In this document: one piece after another, positions 55,147-64,000 of the stretch
How positions within the stretch are numbered: the stretch's first letter is position 1
Layout of the letters: the number at the start of each line of letters is the position of its first letter
Origin: UBA868 sp016776875
Lineage (GTDB): Bacteria; Pseudomonadota; Gammaproteobacteria; Arenicellales; UBA868
Direction: 5' to 3'
Length of the DNA stretch: 64,000 nucleotides
Assembly: GCA_051201585.1 (NCBI GenBank)
Contig: CP179198.1
Location: 930,001 to 994,000, forward strand
The notes under the pieces: generated by a model
The model's database searches: none
What the model saw: only the letters and a program-made list of their open reading frames with translations
What the model was told of the DNA's origin: nothing
Position numbers and translations under genes: made by a program

Positions 55147-55746
55147 ATGGCAAGAATGAAGTTTCTTTGTGATGCTGAGCGATGCATCGAATGCAACGCA
55201 TGTGTAACGGCGTGCAAAAATGAGCACGAAGTACCTTGGGGTGTGAATCGTCGTCGAGTGGTTACTATCAATGATGGTGAGCCAGGAGAGCGGTCAATAT
55301 CGGTTGCTTGCATGCACTGTTCCGAAGCGCCTTGTGCGACCGTTTGTCCGGTGGACTGTTTCTATACGACGAATGATGGCGTTGTCCTGCACGATAAGGA
55401 TATCTGTATTGGCTGCGGCTACTGCTTTTACGCCTGTCCATTTGGTGCGCCACAGTTCCCGGAAACTGGAGCATTTGGATCCAGAGGTAAGATGGATAAG
55501 TGTACGTTCTGTGCTGGGGGTCCTGAGACGGATACGTCAAGTGCTGAATTCCGCAAGTACGGCCGGAATCGCCTAGCGGAAGGCAAGCTCCCTTTATGCG
55601 CTGAAATGTGCTCGACCAAAGCGCTTTTGGCGGGAGATGGTGATAAGGTCTCGGATATTTTCCGGGAGCGCGTCATGTACCGTGGAGCGGGAGCCTTACA
55701 ATGGGGATGGGGCGTCGCTTACGATAAGCAAGGCCTCAAAGGATAG
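55147..55746 (+). CDS. fdhB: Formate dehydrogenase iron-sulfur (beta) subunit, FDH3 type
   Basis: A 199-residue electron-transfer subunit with four 4Fe-4S motifs. The first is Cys13, Cys16, Cys19 and Cys23 (ERCIECNACVTACKN); others are CMHCSEAPCATVCP, CIGCGYCFYACP and a late CTFCAGG plus CAEMC. No Tat leader, so it is exported with FdhA. It starts 15 bases after fdhA. Confidence 0.94.
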   Translation: MARMKFLCDAERCIECNACVTACKNEHEVPWGVNRRRVVTINDGEPGERSISVACMHCSEAPCATVCPVDCFYTTNDGVVLHDKDICIGCGYCFYACPFGAPQFPETGAFGSRGKMDKCTFCAGGPETDTSSAEFRKYGRNRLAEGKLPLCAEMCSTKALLAGDGDKVSDIFRERVMYRGAGALQWGWGVAYDKQGLKG

Positions 55747-55838
55747 TCTCGGACTGGAGTTTTCGCCGGATTCGAGCGTGGTGAGCCTGAAAGGCCCGCC
55801 ACGCTTCTTTCCGAGTGACCCCAACGATGATTAGTTGA

Positions 55839-55866
55839 AAGGCGCTCCGAAGTGGGCGCCTTTTTT
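55839..55866 (+). terminator. Rho-independent terminator between fdhB and fdhC
   Basis: AAGGCGC (55839-55845) pairs with GCGCCTT (55856-55862) and runs into six Ts (55861-55866). It stands 93 bases after fdhB and 113 bases before fdhC. It may attenuate transcription so that less gamma subunit is made, or fdhC may have its own promoter. Confidence 0.72.
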
Positions 55867-55979
55867 ACAGACCCCAGGTCTGTTGGTCTTTTTAGAGACT
55901 TGCCAGAATATGGGCTGCAGTTTGGACAGCATTCCAAATACCGAAGATTTCTGATAGCGCTAAGCTAAAGGAGCAAAAG

Positions 55980-56996
55980 GTGCGAAGTACAAGATATTCA
56001 ATATTTTTTCTATGGGTCTTGGTATTACCGTTACTCGTTACAGTTGCCCCTGAGTACGCGGTAGGGGATCAAGAACCCTTACCCGCGATCAATAATCCTA
56101 ATCCCGGTAGTGACCTCTGGGAAGCCGTAAGAGGTCGCCTGGATTCTCCTGCGACAACTCAGGTCGAGGGCTTTGACAGCGCCGTATTAGTCAATCAACA
56201 GGGAGAACTCTGGACGACGATCAGAAATACAAAGCTGTTGCCTATTGGCGCGGATGTCCTAATTGTCGTCCTGCTGATGATTGGAGCGGTTTATGCAGTC
56301 CGAGGTCCAGTTACCGTCAAGGCGGGTCCCTCTGGAAGTGAGATCCCAAGGCATACTGTTAACGCGAGATTCGTCCACTGGTTTCTGGCGGGCCTTTTCA
56401 TCGTGCTGGGTATAACAGGGTTAGTGCTCCTTTATGGCCGACCTTTGCTAATACCACTGATCGGGAAGCCAGCATTCGGGGTGTTGGCAGCGGGGGCAAA
56501 GAATGTCCATAACTTTGTGGGGCCGTTGTTCCCCGTTGCGATATTTCTTCTTTTCGTCAATATGGTGAGCAAAAACCTCTATGAAAGGGGTGATCTTAAG
56601 TGGTTCGCGCAAGGCGGCGGAATGTTTGGAAAGGGGCACGCCAGCGCCGGAAAGTTTAATGGCGGCGAGAAGATTCTTTTTTGGCTAACTATTTTTCTTG
56701 GAATTGGGATCTCTGTGACCGGATATATTTTGGACTTTCCAGCCATTGCGTCCTGGATCGTTTCGACTTTCCCAGAGTTTTCGCAGTATCGTCATGTGAT
56801 GGAGTTTTCTCATGTGGTGCACACCGTCATTGGGATCGTCTTTATTGCGCTGGTTTTTGGACATATTTTTTTGGCCGTGTTCTTCGTCCCGGGAACGCTT
56901 CAAGGAATGGTCAGCGGAAAAGTCGATGCAAATTGGGCCAAAGAACATCATGATCGCTGGTACGCTGAAGTGCAGGCAAACAGCGATAGAGAGTAA
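55980..56996 (+). CDS. fdhC: Formate dehydrogenase cytochrome b (gamma) subunit
   Basis: A 338-residue membrane subunit that passes electrons from FdhB to quinone. The N-terminus has a hydrophobic signal-like helix. Further hydrophobic segments (FVHWFLAGLFIVLGITGLVL; HNFVGPLFPVAIFLLFVNMV; ILFWLTIFLGIGISVTGYIL; HVVHTVIGIVFIALVFGHIF) carry histidines expected to bind two hemes b. Start: GTG 55980 behind AAAGGAGCAAAAG. A terminator follows at 57030. Confidence 0.92.
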   Translation: MRSTRYSIFFLWVLVLPLLVTVAPEYAVGDQEPLPAINNPNPGSDLWEAVRGRLDSPATTQVEGFDSAVLVNQQGELWTTIRNTKLLPIGADVLIVVLLMIGAVYAVRGPVTVKAGPSGSEIPRHTVNARFVHWFLAGLFIVLGITGLVLLYGRPLLIPLIGKPAFGVLAAGAKNVHNFVGPLFPVAIFLLFVNMVSKNLYERGDLKWFAQGGGMFGKGHASAGKFNGGEKILFWLTIFLGIGISVTGYILDFPAIASWIVSTFPEFSQYRHVMEFSHVVHTVIGIVFIALVFGHIFLAVFFVPGTLQGMVSGKVDANWAKEHHDRWYAEVQANSDRE

Positions 56997-57029
56997 TCGT
57001 CATTCTGATGTGATCAGTAACTTGATTAG

Positions 57030-57067
57030 CCAGGGCGCGGGGTCAAAAGCGTCCTGGCATTTTTTTT
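57030..57067 (+). terminator. Rho-independent terminator of the formate dehydrogenase operon
   Basis: CCAGGGCG (57030-57037) pairs with CGTCCTGG (57050-57057) with one G-T pair, and is followed by a T8 run at 57060-57067. It closes the operon 34 bases after fdhC. Confidence 0.85.
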
Positions 57068-57147
57068 AAAGTGTTCAGATCTTGTTGATGCCGCTGCTGC
57101 GAATGTCGGTTAGCCAGAATTTGTGCGTGCCTGAAAGCCGGGGCGTG

Positions 57148-57960
57148 TCGATCGTTAACAAGCCATTGACGCAGCGCTTTTTTTGGATTTCTTTCGTTCT
57201 TTTATGTGGACTGGCACCTTTCATGCCCGCGAGCGCGGGGAATGCTGAAATTTCTGATCTATCGGAGAAGACTTCAATACAGGTCGACCAAACAAAATGG
57301 ATTCTGGCCGTTAAATCTCGCGATATCACGATGTTGTCTGACCTGCTTGAGGCAGGGTACCTCGATGTGAATGTTGCAACAGAGAAGGGGAAGACAGCTT
57401 TGATGGTGGCGGCTCAGGCGGCGAATAAATCCCTTTGTGTTGATCTGGTCGCGCTCGGCGCCGATGTCGACGCCAAGAACCAAAACGGTGGAACCCCTCT
57501 AATGCATGCGTCCGTTAGTGGTGATCTGGATGTTGTTAATTTACTTTTAAGAGAGGGTGCTGAAGCCAATGCGCGGGCGAGCAATGGGTGGTCTGCCCTT
57601 ATGCTCGCGTCAGCAAAGGGCTTCTCCCGAATTGTTAAACGCCTGATTGAAGAAAACGGTGAACCCAATATTCGGGACGTATTTGGTTGGACACCCCTGA
57701 TGCATGCGGTAGAGCAAAATAGAAAGCGCGTTATCGAGTTGCTTGTATCGACGTCAAACGCGCATATTAATAATAGAAATATCGATGGCGTCACTGCGCT
57801 TCACCGAGCTGCTGCGCTTGGGCACGTCGAAATTGTAAGAGTTTTATTGGTTGCAGGCGCAAGAGCAGATCTTTCGGATCAAACAGGGCGCACAGCAGTT
57901 GACTACGCGATGGAGTCGGGAAACCTCCAGATCGCCAAAGAACTCTCTACGCGACAGTGA
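57148..57960 (+). CDS. Exported ankyrin-repeat protein
   Basis: A 270-residue protein with a signal peptide (FFWISFVLLCGLAPFMPASA then GNA) and about five ankyrin repeats from residue 60 onward; repeats open with patterns such as KGKTALMVAAQAANK, NGGTPLMHASVSGDLDVVNL and DGVTALHRAAALGHVEIVRV. I start at GTG 57148 since this gives a normal signal peptide; the frame is open to 57082 without a better start. Ankyrin repeats bind proteins; the partner is unknown. It is convergent with the Rieske-like gene, 4 bases apart. Confidence 0.82.
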   Translation, partial: SIVNKPLTQRFFWISFVLLCGLAPFMPASAGNAEISDLSEKTSIQVDQTKWILAVKSRDITMLSDLLEAGYLDVNVATEKGKTALMVAAQAANKSLCVDLVALGADVDAKNQNGGTPLMHASVSGDLDVVNLLLREGAEANARASNGWSALMLASAKGFSRIVKRLIEENGEPNIRDVFGWTPLMHAVEQNRKRVIELLVSTSNAHINNRNIDGVTALHRAAALGHVEIVRVLLVAGARADLSDQTGRTAVDYAMESGNLQIAKELSTRQ

Positions 57961-57964
57961 GGGT

Positions 57965-58711
57965 TCAACAAAGAATTTGTCGTCGACAGTAATCTTCCAA
58001 CAGCACGACTTGGGATGTCGCTTCTATTTGTTTATCGATGTGATCAGTCTTAAATTCAAGTCTCAAACGATCTGCAAATAATTCAAAAAAAGGTTCGAAC
58101 ATGGTTTCACCGGCGACCCCGACGGCATAAAGATGATCGGTCTGGGGCTCATGCTCGAGTAAAACTGCGGCGAGTGGATTGGGCGCTGGGCCGCCGAGCA
58201 CGCGCCCACCCTCAGAGGGGTCATAGACGCTTCCCTCGGAGCAGCAGAAAATTACCCCTGATCTTTTGTGAAACTTTCGGTCGGCGCCTGCAAATTGAAC
58301 TTCTTCGCTTCGATAATTGATAAAACTGACTTGGGAGGTCGGATGGCTCATCTTGTGAGCACAGATAGCAGAGAATGCAACGATCTGTTGATTTCGTCCT
58401 GCTCCTCCGGTCCATTCGTATTCCTCCCCCAAGGCCGTTCGCAACCGAACCACTGTCTTGACTTGATGATCCAAGCGGATCAAAAAGCAAGGGGTCGATA
58501 TAAAGGGGTAAAAAAATACGTAATTTTGATCTTGGATTAGGCGGCTGGCCCGCAGGGGATGTCCAGAATTATCTAACAGGAGAGCGCGATTAAACAATTC
58601 TCCAGACTGGACGCTACTGATCAGCGTCTCGGGATAGGACGCAGCAGTAGCCGCGGCACCGGCGCACAGTTTCATAAAGCTCCGCCGGTCACTAGATTCC
58701 TTATTGCTCAT
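57965..58711 (-). CDS. Tat-leader Rieske-like protein with an altered cluster site
   Basis: A 248-residue protein with a twin-arginine leader (DRRSFMKLCAGAAATAAS, Arg9-Arg10). The first Rieske ligand pair, Cys-x-His in CAHKMSHP, is present. The second region reads FCCSEGSVYDP, with no histidine two residues after the second cysteine where a Cys-x2-His pair is expected, so the 2Fe-2S site is incomplete or unusual. The C-terminal PAPNPLAAVLLEHE segment is Rieske-like. Its neighbours give no partner enzyme. It may be a structural relic or use a different ligand. Confidence 0.78.
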   Translation of the reverse strand: MSNKESSDRRSFMKLCAGAAATAASYPETLISSVQSGELFNRALLLDNSGHPLRASRLIQDQNYVFFYPFISTPCFLIRLDHQVKTVVRLRTALGEEYEWTGGAGRNQQIVAFSAICAHKMSHPTSQVSFINYRSEEVQFAGADRKFHKRSGVIFCCSEGSVYDPSEGGRVLGGPAPNPLAAVLLEHEPQTDHLYAVGVAGETMFEPFFELFADRLRLEFKTDHIDKQIEATSQVVLLEDYCRRQILC

Positions 58712-58877
58712 AATATTCGGGTCGCCAATAAATCGATTTAAGTCCTGTATTATTGTCCGGACTCAATTCTTTCCGGGGTCCTTGAGGAGCTCATGATAAA
58801 ATATTAAACCATTTTTATCATTTGATGAATCAAAAGATTAAATTAGCGGATAGCTCGTTTGGTCAGCCGGATATTCA

Positions 58878-58968
<91 letters not shown>

Positions 58969-59013
58969 TTTTCAGCCTGTGGCCGTTTTTAAATTTTTGA
59001 CCAAACAACCATT

Positions 59014-59406
59014 ATGGATAAGTGTATATTCTGCGATTTCAGCAATAGTGAACTGATTGAAGAGGGTTCGCTTTGTTATGCCAGAAGAGACGGGTATCCG
59101 GTCTCGGACCATCATACCCTTGTAATTCCGAAGCGACATGTGGAATCCTATTTTGACCTCAAGGAATCGGAGTTAATCGAGATATTCCAAATGCTGCGAC
59201 TCATGCGAGAAAGGATTCAGGAGAAGGACCAGACTGTTAGCGCCTTTAATGTAGGCGTTAACATCGGTCGAGACGCAGGACAGTCAATTTTTCACGTACA
59301 TATGCATCTCATACCGAGACGACAAGGAGACATCGACAATCCGCAGGGCGGTGTGCGTGGCGTTATCCCCTCCAAACGAACTTATATAAAACGTTCAAAA
59401 GAATAA
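59014..59406 (+). CDS. HIT-family nucleotide hydrolase/transferase
   Basis: A 130-residue HIT protein. The histidine triad HVHMH is at His94, His96 and His98 (HVHMHLIPRR). The N-terminal CIFCDF motif is a partial zinc site of the HinT/FHIT-type branches. Such enzymes hydrolyse phosphoramidates or dinucleoside polyphosphates. It stands alone, 45 bases after the tRNA. Confidence 0.9.
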   Translation: MDKCIFCDFSNSELIEEGSLCYARRDGYPVSDHHTLVIPKRHVESYFDLKESELIEIFQMLRLMRERIQEKDQTVSAFNVGVNIGRDAGQSIFHVHMHLIPRRQGDIDNPQGGVRGVIPSKRTYIKRSKE

Positions 59407-59453
59407 AATCGTGTTGGCGAATGGACGGCAAAGCCTGAAGCGTCTACCGTTGA

Positions 59454-62400
59454 CTAGCCACCCGCAGATTGAGGAACCGACTCTCCGAGTGCGCGAAGGT
59501 TTTTAGCAGCAGCTTGATTGCCCTGTGCCGCCGCCTCGTTAAACCAGTGAATTGCAACTGCCCGGTTAGGGGCTACGCCGTCATAGCCATTAAAATAAAG
59601 CCATCCTAGATTGGTTTGCGCGGGGGCATATCCTTGTTCCGCTGCGCGCTGGTACCAGACGGCTGCCGTTCGCCGGTCTTGATCAATAACTAAGCCATCA
59701 AAATAGTAATCCGCTAGATCAGATTGAGCCCATGCATGCCCTTGACTCGCGGCGAGCTGTACCGGTGCCAGTGCTGCGCTAAACATGCGTATCGCCTCTG
59801 GCTTATCGCGACTGGTTGCTCGCGCCTCAAGGAGCATTCTCGCAACACGGACCTGTGCACGAGGATCGTTCTTATCGGCGAGTGGTTTTAAGAATTGAAG
59901 CGCTTGAGCATAATCGCCATCGTAGTAAGCTTGAATGCCACTATACAGGTTAAGTTGATCTTGCTCGTCTGACATTTGCTGGGCGAGATTTATATTTTCA
60001 CTTGCTTCTGCCTGAAGACGCTGCTGTTCGGTTACGAGGTATTTTCGTCTCTTTAACTGCTGATTAAGGCTGAGTGCTGCTTCATTTTCGGGATTGATGG
60101 ATAACGCTATTTCAAGATGATCGGCAGTGCCTTCAAGATCGTTTATAGAAAGGGAATCACGAGCTTGGCGTATGTATATTGACGATATGTTTCCGAGACC
60201 ATTGCGGGCTCTCTGGTTGCCGGGATCGAGGTCGAGCGTAGCGCGATAAAGTGTTAGTGCATTTTCACCAGGAGGGGAGATCAATCGGTTTTCGTTAAAC
60301 GCGGCAAGCGCCTTCGACAGTAGTTTTTCAATCTGTTGCTTGCGTTGCCGCTCGGTCGTTGCCTTTTTTACTTCAGCATCAATTCTGGCCTGTTCAGCGA
60401 TTGCTTGCTGGTTTTGCACCTCTTCGGCGATCCTTATTGATTCATTCTTGAGCTTAGCTCCTGATTATCGGGAGCGAGTTTCTGGGCGATCGCCAACATC
60501 TCGCTCGCGCTGGCAAAATCAAATTGATCAATCAGGCCATCGACCTCAGAGATTATCTGCGAGATCACGTTATCCAGCCCCAGGCGTGCTTCTTTATTGG
60601 TGGGATCCATTCGAATGACGGCTGCATACTCGTTATAGGCGTTTGCGTCGGGTGGAGATATAAGCGCACCATTCGCAAGAAACGCTTTTGCGCGCGCTAA
60701 GTGAGGCTCGCTCATGCGTGATAGCCGTTCCGCATCCCGATAAGCATTCACTCGAGCAAGATCGTCGTTGCGTGCAAACTCTGAATCAGCAGTTGGAGTA
60801 TTAAACGATCCGAAGTCCGCAGCAGCGATCTCGAGCCCCTGAGGTTTGTCTGGGGTAATTGTGTTGCCGCCAATGATTTCAATAGTCGTTGGCGCGGCGT
60901 TAGTGCCTGTTGATTTCGGCGGCGTAACGACAATATAAAGACCGATCAGCACAATAAGAATGATGGCAACCGTCAGTACGAGTCGGAGGCTTGACCCTTT
61001 GATCGGGTTTTTCAACTTGAAGTGAAATTGATCTTTTGTTTTGGAAAAACTATTTATTAATCGAGCGACCCGGGTGTTCAGGAAAAAGAATGCTGCAGAC
61101 AAAACCTGATCAAGACCGAACGGCGCCTTTGAGGGCTTCTGACTGGACGTGTTGCCTGCGAGAGTGCGTCGAGCAACTTCAAGGTCGTCAACAATTTCAG
61201 ATGACCGTGGCGGTTTACTTCCTAGGTTTGGAAGGTCGATTTCTTCGTTAATAACGGTTTGAGACGAGTTAAAAATAGGCTCTTTTCGAGTGTCCTTGGT
61301 TTTGGCTGATCGTGACTTGGACTGCAACGGCGGTTTATTGACCGTCTTTTTTTCTGAATGTGGTGATAGGAGTGCTGCCTTGGTTTTATCTAGCGCCGAT
61401 ACAGCAATTGCGGAGGCGCCACGAAAGCGTTTTGCAACGGTCTCATCTTTTGGCGTTGAGTCGTTATTTGAGTTCGGAACTGGAATGCCAGCGGATGGTG
61501 GGGAAGCAGGAGGCTGTATTACAGGTAAGTCGGAAACAGCACCTATCTGCTCAACTTCTGTGTTGATGGTGTCCCCCGGATCGTCCGTGCCCACTAAATC
61601 ATCAGTGAGTGTGTCGGCATTCTGAGGTCGATCGCCAGGCTTAAGCTTCAAAAGGCTTTCGATTAACGACAGTGTGGGACCGGAAAAAAACCCTTTTCCG
61701 AGAATTTTGGCCGAAGTCAGCGGATCGGGGGCTTGTTTATCCACTGCGTCGAGTCGAGTAAGTGCGTCAGGAGGATTAACCCTGCACGCCCCCTGATACA
61801 AAATGGCGCCTAGCGAATAGTAGTCAGTCCATTTGCCGAGATGGCCGCGAAAACTGGCAAGTTCAGGGGCCCGATAGTCATGCGACGCGGTTAAATCTTC
61901 AGGCGGATAGTGAAGCTTATCTGTTGAGAAGCCACAGATAAGTAACTTGTCTTCTTCCGCAAGCAAGATGCGCTCGGGTGTTAATTCAAGATGTAATAAG
62001 CCGGCATGGTGTGCGGCCTCGAGGTAGGTCACGGCCGAGTGGAGAATCGTCTTTAAGTTTTCTTCGGGTAGACGTTGTCCGGTCGCTAAAAGATCTGCAA
62101 GGCTTGCCTTTACGGGTAGCTCGACCGAATACCATGCTGAGCCATCGTTCTCCTCGTAGCGCGCAACTCGGCCGGGGTGATCTAACTGGCTGAGCACGCG
62201 GGCTAATAACAAAAATTCAGTTAAGCCTTGTTCGTAGTCGTGATTAAATTTTGAATCGCAAAGTAGTAAAGAGATGCCGTCGACGTCTCGCACTGCGAAT
62301 TGTTGTGGGAAAAATTCCTGAACAACCGTGCGCCCGTCATTGGCAAGATAGGTATAACCGCTGTCAGATGTGACGAGAAGCCTACTGATGACATTAGGGC

Positions 62401-62509
62401 CGAGCCGCGCCCCATCAGCGATCGGGGCGGGCACGTACTCATGATCGATATCCGATTTTTCAGTTGTTAAAGACTGAGAGGCGATATTGATTTCGATTTC
62501 AGAGGTCAT
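59454..62509 (-). CDS. Pseudokinase-transmembrane-TPR-Sel1 protein (single-base frameshift in the sequence)
   Basis: Repaired, this is about 1018 residues: a kinase-like domain (about 35-300), a Pro/Ser/Lys-rich linker, one membrane helix (about 507-527, LVLTVAIILIVLIGLYIVV), a coiled or helical region, two TPR-like repeats of about 110 residues and C-terminal Sel1-like repeats. All catalytic sites are lost: beta-3 Lys is Gln64 (VVQEFFP), HRD Asp is Glu175 (HLELTPER), the loop Asn is Arg180, and DFG reads GFS (193-195). The APEL motif stays. The stop at about 60434 is bypassed by adding one base beside AGCT (60451-60459), giving QELKLKNESIRIAEE. Function unknown. Confidence 0.85.
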
Positions 62510-62829
62510 CTAGCCGCCTCTAGTGATACGAATCGATATAATGCAGCGGCTGTCTCGCCCCTGAATCCAAACATTTTTTTAACCAAAAAAGGGATGTTTT
62601 TAGGTTTTCTGATATTGATCATCGCGCATGGTTTGGTCTTGTTTATCAGGCTTCAGCAACGATGCAAGAATTGAGGTAGTTGATGCGCCCTATAATACCT
62701 TGATTACTTGAACGAGAAAATAACCTGACGCACATTTTTCTTCAGAAACGGCGAAGTCGATACTCATGAAGCGAGTTGCAACACCTCCAAGATTGACGAC
62801 AGGCGTTCGCCTCGGGCGAGATTGAGTTA
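62510..62829 (+). other. Intergenic region between the pseudokinase and aminotransferase genes
   Basis: A 320-base divergent gap without a credible gene. It holds a TATAAT hexamer at 62691-62696 on the + strand with no well-spaced -35 (TTGAGG is 14 bases upstream), and A/T-rich DNA around 62570-62610. A promoter for the aminotransferase gene is expected here but I cannot place it firmly. Confidence 0.35.
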
Positions 62830-63989
62830 ATGCATCTAAGTCAAAGAATGTCGCATGTTCAGCAACCCATCATTCCTGTGATTGGCGACTGGATTCGTGC
62901 AAATCCCAATACAATTTCTCTTGGACAGGGAATTGTTCATTATCCGCCTCCGCCCGCAATCAGTGGCGCGATTGCACGATTTTGGGATGACCCCTCTGCC
63001 CATCAATATGGCCCGGTGGAAGGCCTTGACCCTCTTCGCGATGCGATAGCCAAAAGCTCGAGGCCGAAAATAGGATATCGTTGGGTCGCCGTGCGATCGC
63101 AGTTACTGCCGGCAGTAACATGGGTTTTTTGAATATGTTGTTGGCGATTACTGATCCGGGCGATGAGATTATTCTGCCGAAGCCGTTTTATTTTAATCAG
63201 GAAATGGCAATCAGGATCGCGGACTGTGTTCCCGTGACGGTGCCGACAGATGTCAACGGCGCGTTGGACGTTGAGGCCCTCAGCCATTCGATTTCCACGA
63301 GGACACGAGCGATCGTGACCGTGTCCCCCAACAATCCGACCGGCGTTGTTTATTCAGAGCGATCACTGCGAGCGGTAAATGCCTTGTGCAAGACTAACGA
63401 GATTTATCACATCAGTGACGAAGCTTATGAATACTTTCTTTACGATGGGGATAAGCATTTCTCTCCAGCCTCAATCGAAGGAAGCGAAGGGCATACTATT
63501 TCACTTTATTCCTTGAGTAAGGCCTATGGGTTTGCTAGTTGGCGAATTGGTTATGCTGTGATCCCGGAAGAACTCTTTGGATCGTTGCGAAAGGTTCAGG
63601 ACACAAACGTGATTTGCGCGACAGCAATTTCCCAGTACGCGGCGCTAGGCGCGCTTGAAGCCGGCCCGTCATACTGCGAGCCATTTGTCGATGAAATGGC
63701 AAATGTTCGCCAGCAAGGTCTCGAGGCATTTGACACGCTAAATAACCGGGTGCGATCGCTTCTCAGTACGGGCGCTTTTTATTTCTTTGTCGAGATACCA
63801 GATTATTCGGGCGATGATTTGACACTTGCTCGACAGCTTATTGAAAAGTCTGGCGTCGCGGTAATCCCGAGCAGTGCTTTTGGGGCGGTCGAACACTGTG
63901 GCTTTCGCGCGTCTTATGGCGCGCTAAAATCTGACTCAGCGATAGAGGGGTTGGAGCGCCTGATTTCAGGCCTCAGTCAGCTCACCTAG
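62830..63989 (+). CDS. PLP-dependent aminotransferase class I/II (single-base frameshift in the sequence)
   Basis: A fold-type I aminotransferase of about 386 residues after repair. The N-terminal PNTISLGQGIVHYPPPPA and AHQYGPVEGLDPLRDAI match the family; VTAGSNMGFLNMLLAITDPGD, SPNNPTG and the PLP-lysine segment YSLSKAYGFASWRIGY follow. The frame breaks at 63052-63058: adding one A to CAAAAGCTCG (AGCT at 63055-63058) turns KSSRPKIGY into KKLEAENRISLGRRAIAVTAG. The substrate is not assigned; it could be aspartate/alanine-type or a C-S lyase-like paralogue. Start ATG 62830; 62848 is possible. Confidence 0.87.
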
Positions 63990-64000
63990 TTTATTCAGTT

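Noticed and set aside
55747..55834. C-terminal extension of fdhB or a small gene after it
   Set aside because: The fdhB end GAGALQWGWGVAYDKQGLKG fits the family, and the open stretch beyond has no start signal or similarity.

Overview
The window comes from a gammaproteobacterial chromosome at about 50% GC by eye, probably an uncultured aquatic organism known from a draft or metagenome assembly. Evidence for this: the rpoB-rpoC-rpsL-rpsG-fusA-tuf block runs straight into the S10, spc and alpha ribosomal operons in the standard gammaproteobacterial order; lexA carries a CTGT-N8-ACAG SOS box; and AmpD, ImuA/ImuB and FDH3-type formate dehydrogenase genes are present. I cannot name a genus.

Layout. 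1-23.9 kb: transcription and translation genes, all on the + strand (end of rpoB to rplQ). 24-31.5 kb: housekeeping and metabolic genes (AmpD, PduO-type adenosyltransferase, glycerate kinase, agmatinase-type ureohydrolase, GFA protein, acyl-CoA dehydrogenase, CsaA-like protein, AmgK-like kinase). 31.5-34.3 kb: an SOS cassette lexA-imuA-imuB. 34.4-38.1 kb: a glutamine amidotransferase and three EamA-family transporters. 38.2-46 kb: an apparent catabolic island. It has a four-gene operon (MocD-like diiron oxygenase, PanB-like protein, Rieske ferredoxin, class II aldolase), a divergent LysR regulator and a peptide/opine-type ABC importer. 46.2-57 kb: DUF6494 protein and a lone ABC ATPase, then the formate dehydrogenase locus (fdhD; DUF3305, DUF3306 and ferredoxin genes; TorD-like chaperone; small Tat protein; fdhA, fdhB, fdhC) with a Fur-box-like site. 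57-64 kb: ankyrin protein, Tat Rieske-like protein, tRNA-Ser(CGA), HIT protein, a large pseudokinase-TPR-Sel1 membrane protein and an aminotransferase.

The most unusual feature is textual. Eleven genes are broken by single-base indels: fusA, tuf, rpsC, rplP, rplF, the amidotransferase, an EamA gene, the LysR gene, the DUF6494 gene, the pseudokinase gene and the aminotransferase gene. Every break lies at, or within about 12 bases of, the tetranucleotide AGCT. Several of these genes are essential, and both insertions and deletions occur, so real gene decay and programmed frameshifting are both unlikely. My reading is a systematic consensus error at a chemically modified AGCT site in native DNA, which would point to an AGCT-specific methyltransferase in this organism. 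Repairing the breaks gives normal-length proteins and joins two apparent genes into one pseudokinase of about 1018 residues.

The strongest candidate for undescribed biology is the 38.2-46 kb island. Its enzymes could together take up and oxidatively split a small zwitterionic or methylated compound, and the one-carbon product could feed the formate dehydrogenase encoded 6 kb away.
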